Of a stretch of 47,620 bases of DNA, positions 43,588 through 47,620 are shown piece after piece. The stretch covers positions 7,716 to 55,335 of the forward strand of contig JAJZKW010000005.1 in the NCBI GenBank assembly GCA_021803945.1, given 5' to 3'. The position numbers were made by a program, and so were the translations under genes. Under the pieces are notes generated by a model that saw only the letters and a list, made by a program, of their open reading frames with translations, had not been told where the DNA came from and searched no databases. This DNA comes from Microcaldota archaeon (GTDB lineage: Archaea > Micrarchaeota > Micrarchaeia > Micrarchaeales > CABMGC01). Every line of letters starts with the position of its first letter. Position 1 is the first letter of the stretch.

Positions 43588-44430
43588 ATGAACATAACAA
43601 GGAGAAGCATAGCGATTTTGTTCCTGCTGGGTTTTGTGCTGCCGTTGGCGTATGCGCAGTGGAATACGGGAAGCGGCTACGGAGGCTATTCAACGTCAAA
43701 CACAAGCAGCGCGTCAACGTCATACAATACGTCAAGCACATCTACGGCATCTAGCAATACCTCTTCTTCATCTACAGTATCCGCTGTTCCAGTCGCGACA
43801 TTCCAGGCCATATCAGAGAACAACATCATAGTTAACGCCATTGCAGGAGGATCGGTGAGCCTTCCAGGAATAACGGAGGTAATAGCGCCAGGCACATATG
43901 CGCTTATAGGGAACAAGACAGTAGGGTCGTACAACTTCTCCCTCATACTGTTCAGCACCAAGAACGTGCCGTCCCCAAGCAGCAACGGAACCCTGACTCC
44001 ATCAGGCGCATTCGCATATGCAATAAACGGGCAGATAACGACCGCAATCACAATGGTCAATTCAACGGGCTCGCCCAAGCCTGTGACCACCTTCGTTGCA
44101 GGCAGCCCAAGCACATCGACCACATGGACCTTCCTCGGCGGAACATTCAACGGAACTTCATATACAGGAGGGAAATACGCCTTCGCAGATACATGGAAAC
44201 AGGTCAATTCCACCACGATGGTGAATACGCAGTTCATAAAGCCGGTCATGTGGGTATTCGAGGCAGTAAAGGCCCCCGCCCCTGCAACTACGCAGCCAGC
44301 CACTTCAAAGACCCCGGCGCCTTCCACAAGCGCTCCGTCCAGCCCAGGCACGAGCCCGCTCGTCTATGTTGTAGTAGCAGTAGTGGTAATAGCCGTAATC
44401 GCATACCTATACACAAGGAGCAAGAAGTAG
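43588..44430 (+). CDS. Ser/Thr-rich secreted protein with C-terminal anchor
   Basis: The 280 residues start with a signal peptide (MNITRRSIAILFLLGFVLPLA, cut near YAQ; quoted in part), then a Ser/Thr/Asn-rich stretch (about 28-66) with many sequons and a beta domain (about 67-230). A Thr/Pro/Ala linker and a hydrophobic segment (VYVVVAVVVIAVIAYLY) follow, ending in YTRSKK. The design is the same as the DUF3494 protein: exposed domain, Thr/Pro stalk, membrane anchor, basic tail. The domain is not recognised. A transposon remnant begins directly after its stop codon. Confidence 0.7.
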   Translation: MNITRRSIAILFLLGFVLPLAYAQWNTGSGYGGYSTSNTSSASTSYNTSSTSTASSNTSSSSTVSAVPVATFQAISENNIIVNAIAGGSVSLPGITEVIAPGTYALIGNKTVGSYNFSLILFSTKNVPSPSSNGTLTPSGAFAYAINGQITTAITMVNSTGSPKPVTTFVAGSPSTSTTWTFLGGTFNGTSYTGGKYAFADTWKQVNSTTMVNTQFIKPVMWVFEAVKAPAPATTQPATSKTPAPSTSAPSSPGTSPLVYVVVAVVVIAVIAYLYTRSKK

Positions 44431-44436
44431 TCCAGC

Positions 44437-44615
44437 ATGGTTTGCAGATTGACAGAGACCTGAATGCATCCCTGAACATACTGAAGCTTGGGATTGAAAA
44501 ATTCCGACTACCCCTGGACAAGGGGAAAGTTGAAGCCTCTGGAGACAGTGTAAGACCTTCGCACATGAAGGCAGTTGCCGATGAATCAGGAACTATACGT
44601 GGGGCATCCAAATGA
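44437..44615 (+). pseudogene. tnpB: 3' remnant of an IS200/IS605-family tnpB
   Basis: The plus frame reads HGLQIDRDLNASLNILKLG, the last RuvC segment of TnpB with its catalytic Asp (DRDLNAxxNI). Then follow a hydrophilic tail with VEASGDSVRPSHMKAV and the end GTIRGASK before TGA (44613-44615). Everything upstream (wedge, RuvC I-II, zinc finger) is missing: the sequence before is the end of the secreted protein gene. It cannot make an active nuclease. The part kept corresponds to the region that encodes the guide (omega) RNA in intact elements. Confidence 0.75.
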
Positions 44616-44635
44616 ACAATGCGGATAATATCCAC

Positions 44636-44671
44636 TGGAAGCCCACGATTTCAATCATGTGAGGATGTCAC
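44636..44671 (+). mobile_element. IS200/IS605-type right end
   Basis: GGAAGCCCACGATT is followed by tcAATCATGTG, an imperfect hairpin (CACGATT with AATCATG) of the IS200/IS605 subterminal type, then GAGGATGTCAC. It lies 20 bases after the tnpB stop, the normal position of the element end. No left end or tnpA was found. Confidence 0.6.
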
Positions 44672-44718
44672 ACTAATCTCTTTTGTACACCACGACCAAG
44701 CGTATGACTGAATTTCTG

Positions 44719-45183
44719 CTATGCAAGCTTCCTGCCTGATTCAATTCCATTCCTACCTACTTTTCCCCTCGAAAGCCAGAAAGACGCTGCAGCCGACGCA
44801 ACGAGCAATGTGAACGCAAGCGATACCCCGAAGGAGGAGTTGCCGCCGAGCACCCCGAACCCGAACAGGTACCTGAATCCATAGCCTCCTGCTACTGCAG
44901 CCAGGCTTATTGTAGGGGTCGCAGAAGTGAACGGCAGGCCTAGGGCCGCGTCCAGCAGCATGAAGGCCATGCCCATTGCCGACCAGTATGCTATGAACCT
45001 CCTGGCCAGCAGTGACCCTGTCCTTATGTATACGATGGCAAGCACGATGTTTACAGAGGAATAGGCAAGTATGCCCAGCCAGTGTAGAGGCGCTATGCTG
45101 ATTATGAACCTGTCAAGGAATATTATGTAAAGACCAGCAGCCACCTGGAGCAGGACAGCAGCAATAAGCGCATCCTTCTTCAT
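44719..45183 (-). CDS. membrane protein with four segments, unknown function
   Basis: The 154 residues have hydrophobic segments at about 5-27, 34-54, 64-84 and 115-138, and a basic hydrophilic C-terminus (SRGKVGRNGIESGRKLA). No charged residue in the membrane parts suggests transport. The 94-112 region is Gly-rich. The family is not recognised. It stands between the tnpB remnant and the SDR gene on the same strand as the latter. Confidence 0.65.
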   Translation of the reverse strand: MKKDALIAAVLLQVAAGLYIIFLDRFIISIAPLHWLGILAYSSVNIVLAIVYIRTGSLLARRFIAYWSAMGMAFMLLDAALGLPFTSATPTISLAAVAGGYGFRYLFGFGVLGGNSSFGVSLAFTLLVASAAASFWLSRGKVGRNGIESGRKLA

Positions 45184-45243
45184 GATCGGAATGCTCTGCT
45201 AAAAATTTTAAAGCCTTCCACGCCCCTTAGGGAATCCGCAATT

Positions 45244-46152
45244 CTATCCAAGCATGGAGATGCCCTGCTCAAGTCCTATCTTCGCCTTGAATCCGAGCAT
45301 CCTCCTGGCCTTGCTGGTATCCGCAAGGGTGGCCATCACATAGTTCTTCACAGGCATCTTGATGTATGTGGGCTTTATCCTCTTGCCAAGCTTCCTGTTG
45401 AGCGTCTCGACCATCTGGTTTATCGTATAGCTCTTGCCGTAGCCCACGTTGAAGACCTCGAATCCCCTTACCTTCGATGCTCTTACCAATGCATCCACCA
45501 CGTCATAGACGTGCACGAAGTCCCTCTTCTGCGTCCCATCCCCGTATATGACCGGGCTCTTGCCCTTCTTCATGAGCCACATGAATTGCGAGACAAGGTT
45601 TGCATATCCCTTCTTTGCCTCCTCGTGCGGCCCGTAGACCGAGAAGAATCTCATGGCGGCTATGTCGCATCCCTCCATCTTGTTGTAGAGCTCTGAGGCC
45701 CTCTCCGCGAATATCCTGCCCTCGGTGTAGTAATCCGTTATCCTGTAATCCGCATCCTCCCTGTGCGGAGGCTTCACTCCGTTGTATATGGAAGACGTCG
45801 ATGCGAAGACCATCGGTATGCCGGCTCCCTTGACGTATTCCAGTATCCTCACCATGCTGTTGGTCACCTCTCCGAGCAGCTTCGGGTTCTCCCTGTACAT
45901 GGGCGAGGCGGAGTACATGCCAAGGTGGTAGACGATGTCAGCATCGAACCGCATCCTTGCAAGCTCCCCGGAGTCCGCATTCCTGAACACCACGTTCCCT
46001 GACTTCATCGCTTCGGCAAGGTTGCCCTTAGACCCAGTAAACAGGTTGTCCACAACGCATACCTCGTTCTCCCTGCAGAGCCTCTCCACAAGGTTGCTGC
46101 CTATGAAGCCCGCTCCGCCCGTCACTATTATCTTCTTGTTCTTAATCTCCAT
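45244..46152 (-). CDS. NAD-dependent sugar-nucleotide epimerase-like SDR
   Basis: The 302 residues have GGAGFIGSNL (12-21), VDNLFTG, and ASTSSIYNG with the catalytic Ser/Thr. They also have the YTEGR segment in place of Tyr-x3-Lys, and GTQKRDFVHVYDVVDA. The family is the UDP-glucose/UDP-glucuronate 4-epimerase type. The usual catalytic Lys is Arg, so activity may be altered. The ATG lies about 50 bases from a TATA box inside a GCGCAT/ATGCGC palindrome. Together with the SDR at 41275 and the flippase at 47160 it suggests surface glycan synthesis. Confidence 0.85.
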   Translation of the reverse strand: MEIKNKKIIVTGGAGFIGSNLVERLCRENEVCVVDNLFTGSKGNLAEAMKSGNVVFRNADSGELARMRFDADIVYHLGMYSASPMYRENPKLLGEVTNSMVRILEYVKGAGIPMVFASTSSIYNGVKPPHREDADYRITDYYTEGRIFAERASELYNKMEGCDIAAMRFFSVYGPHEEAKKGYANLVSQFMWLMKKGKSPVIYGDGTQKRDFVHVYDVVDALVRASKVRGFEVFNVGYGKSYTINQMVETLNRKLGKRIKPTYIKMPVKNYVMATLADTSKARRMLGFKAKIGLEQGISMLG

Positions 46153-46196
46153 AAATCCACGCCTATCGTGCTAGTCCTTCAATTATATCCTTAAGC

Positions 46197-46216
46197 GCGC
46201 ATTTATTTATATGCGC
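46197..46216 (-). promoter_or_regulatory. palindrome around the TATA box of the SDR gene
   Basis: GCGCAT-ttatttat-ATGCGC is a perfect 6-bp inverted repeat whose 8-base spacer is the likely TATA box (ATAAATAA on the minus strand), 45-60 bases before the ATG. A protein bound here would block TBP. Confidence 0.4.
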
Positions 46217-46344
46217 TCAAACTGCGCCTTTACACTGATAGTCCAGTATGGGCTGAAGATAAGTCCCGAGTTGATTTCCCCCGAGCTAAAAATCTGTTTT
46301 TATATGCTAAGCATCTTCGACGGAAAGGCTTTAAGACAACCAAC

Positions 46345-46355
46345 AATATATAAGG
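46345..46355 (+). promoter_or_regulatory. TATA box of the three-gene cassette
   Basis: AATATATAAGG lies about 45-55 bases before the ATG at 46400. Confidence 0.45.
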
Positions 46356-46399
46356 TTTGATACAGTATATGAATAGGTTATATCTCGAAACCGGTCTTT

Positions 46400-46582
46400 A
46401 TGGACGAAAAAGAAAAGTTTTTAAAGATATATTCGAACATACCTATGAATCTACGAGATGACATAGTGGCTGTCATCGATGGCAAACCAGTCACTTGGAA
46501 TGTGGCTTTCGTAGAAATTTCAAATAACAGTGAAATTGGCACAAAGATTTTGAATAAGCTTTTAGAAATGGAGATAATATGA
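46400..46582 (+). CDS. small protein of a three-gene cassette, gene 1
   Basis: The 60 residues (MDEKEKFLKIYSNIPMNLRDD...) are mixed helical and include ITWN-like PVTWNVAFVEISN and a C-terminal LNKLLEMEII helix. They have no membrane segment. The stop codon overlaps the next start by four bases (ATGA), so the two proteins are translationally coupled. Function is unknown; strict coupling suggests that the cassette's products work together. A/T-rich codons differ from the G/C-rich housekeeping genes, a sign of transfer. Confidence 0.65.
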   Translation: MDEKEKFLKIYSNIPMNLRDDIVAVIDGKPVTWNVAFVEISNNSEIGTKILNKLLEMEII

Positions 46583-46785
46583 TATCAGAGGATGTAAAGG
46601 AACTTGTAATTGCAAAGCTATCGGTGATGCCATCTGATAGAAAACTTGCAGTCGGCGCTTTCGGCGAGTTTACGAAAGAACAACTAATAAAGCATGTTGA
46701 AGATGATGACGATGTGGGCAGAAAGATCGCGGAAATTGAAATATCCTTTTTGAAAGCAGTAGCCCAAGGTAAGGTGTATGGTTAA
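46579..46785 (+). CDS. small acidic protein of a three-gene cassette, gene 2
   Basis: The 68 residues start MISEDVKELVIAKLSVMPSD, continue GAFGEFTKEQLIKHVEDDDD and end with an Ala/Lys helix (VGRKIAEIEISFLKAVAQG). It is acidic and probably all-helical after a short strand. Its end overlaps the start of gene 3 by eight bases. This FTKEQLI...VGRKI pattern looks like a conserved small-protein family, but I cannot name it. Confidence 0.65.
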   Translation: MISEDVKELVIAKLSVMPSDRKLAVGAFGEFTKEQLIKHVEDDDDVGRKIAEIEISFLKAVAQGKVYG

Positions 46786-47092
46786 AGGATACCTAATTAC
46801 CCTTCCCGACCACGATATAGTTACCCATTATTTATCTACTTATGCTAAACAGACTTTCAGCGTTGCCGAGGAGCATGATTTCAGAATAATACCGCTCGAA
46901 AATATGAAAGCTAACAGTAACGACTTCAGAAGTTACGTTACAAACAATAAAGTTGACTTTGTTGTATTCAATGGCCATGGAAATGGTACATCAGTAACTG
47001 GCCAATTAGATAAGCCGATAATAACAGCGGGAATAAACCACGAACTATTAACAATGCGAGTCGGAAATCTCATGCAGTCTACCGATTGGTAG
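46778..47092 (+). CDS. truncated caspase-like/C25-type peptidase-fold protein, gene 3
   Basis: The 104 residues begin MVKGYLITLPDHDIVTHYLS and contain VDFVVFNGHGNGTSVTGQ: a hydrophobic strand followed by His-Gly, the pattern of the catalytic His in clan CD peptidases (caspase, C25, CHAT). The second strand with the catalytic Cys is missing: the frame stops at 47090-47092. The following 68 bases, read in mixed frames, give pieces such as VYLAR and EIGPTGLSG that could be a decayed continuation (speculative). It is probably a broken enzyme. Confidence 0.55.
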   Translation: MVKGYLITLPDHDIVTHYLSTYAKQTFSVAEEHDFRIIPLENMKANSNDFRSYVTNNKVDFVVFNGHGNGTSVTGQLDKPIITAGINHELLTMRVGNLMQSTDW

Positions 47093-47159
47093 TTTACTGG
47101 GTTCAAAGTCTATCTTGCGCGTTTCTCATTAGCGCAGCGAAATAGGTCCCACTGGTCTA

Positions 47160-47620
47160 TCAGGCAGCGATGCCCGCATAGTCCACAAGCGCCCGCAGTA
47201 CTCCTCCGACAATGGGTATGCTCTTAGAAAGCTCCCTTATCGTGTTTATGTCCCCTATGTCCGCTCCCTTCAGCAGCGCAGCCAATGGCGGGTAGAGCAG
47301 TATGTAGACCATGGCCACCGATGCCAGGAGCACTGCGCCGCTCAGGAAGGGGTATAGCAGCAATGCAACGGCAGACACTATGGCGTTTGCGAGTATTAGC
47401 CTGGCAAACTTGTTCAGCCTCAGCCTTACGTCAAACATCTTCGAGAGCTCCCTTATGAATACCAGGTCGCCTATGACCGGGCTCAGTATGAATGCTATCA
47501 TCACGTACGCGTTTCCTCCGAAGTATGGCACAAGCGCAAGGAAGAGCGCAAGCACCACCAGGTTTATGGCGATATTGTACTTGAAGACCGTCCTGACCCT
47601 GTTCGCGCTTATCAGTATCG
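47160..47620 (-). CDS. polysaccharide flippase (Wzx/MATE-like), C-terminal part
   Basis: The frame is open to the window edge, so the N-terminus is missing. The visible 153 residues have four hydrophobic segments: NIAINLVVLALFLALVPYF, AYVMIAFILSPVIGDLVF, LILANAIVSAVALLLYPF and VAMVYILLYPPLAALL. A tail INTIRELSKSIPIVGGVLRAL follows. This is the C-terminal half of the polysaccharide-export family that flips lipid-linked sugars. Its neighbours, two sugar-nucleotide SDR genes on the same strand, support a role in surface glycan export. Confidence 0.75.
   Translation of the reverse strand, partial: ILISANRVRTVFKYNIAINLVVLALFLALVPYFGGNAYVMIAFILSPVIGDLVFIRELSKMFDVRLRLNKFARLILANAIVSAVALLLYPFLSGAVLLASVAMVYILLYPPLAALLKGADIGDINTIRELSKSIPIVGGVLRALVDYAGIAA

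Overview
The window is archaeal chromosome. It carries a thermosome, RNA polymerase genes split into A'/A'' and B'/B'', rpoH, eL34, eL14, eL41, Kae1 and Bud32, SRP54, an archaeal FAD synthase, a GTP-dependent dephospho-CoA kinase and an intron-bearing tRNA. Genes are compact and often leaderless or near-leaderless behind TATA boxes, and Ile is written very often as ATA and Arg as AGG. Separate small Kae1 and Bud32 genes, many short secreted Thr/Ser-rich proteins and a tRNA-Ile with anticodon UAU would fit a DPANN-type lineage such as Micrarchaeota. That placement is inference.

Positions 1-26,700 are mostly housekeeping. They hold ribL; the thermosome; the conserved adkA-DUF106-eL34-cmk-eL14 string followed by a class III aminotransferase; the RNA polymerase operon rpoH-rpoB''-rpoB'-rpoA'-rpoA'' on the minus strand; tRNA-Gly(UCC); trpS; kae1-bud32; a short eL41 gene; a secreted protein; cysS; a DRG-type GTPase divergent from purA-purB; srp54; and a HAD phosphatase.

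Positions 26,780-37,500 are accessory. An intron-containing tRNA-Ile(UAU) is followed 658 bp later by a copy of its own 3' end. Between the two lie hicB and a hicA broken by an in-frame TAG, which looks like the remains of a tRNA-targeted island. Next come a short basic ORF, a membrane protein cluster with two BofA-like proteins, and a VOC-fold protein. A two-gene surface operon follows (an ice-binding-like DUF3494 protein and a beta-helix protein), then two recently duplicated winged-helix regulators and a DUF4143 ATPase flanked by a 27-bp direct repeat. One promoter element (AAAGTATTATATA) recurs upstream of the VOC gene, the surface operon and one regulator, so these may form a small local regulon.

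Positions 37,500-47,620 mix core genes (APC permease, DEAD-box helicase, dephospho-CoA kinase) with cell-surface functions: two extended SDR sugar-nucleotide enzymes, two secreted or anchored proteins, and a flippase running off the window. There is also the 3' end of an IS200/IS605 tnpB with its right end, and a three-gene overlapping cassette ending in a truncated peptidase-like protein with an FNGHG motif. No CRISPR array, rRNA or intact transposase was seen.
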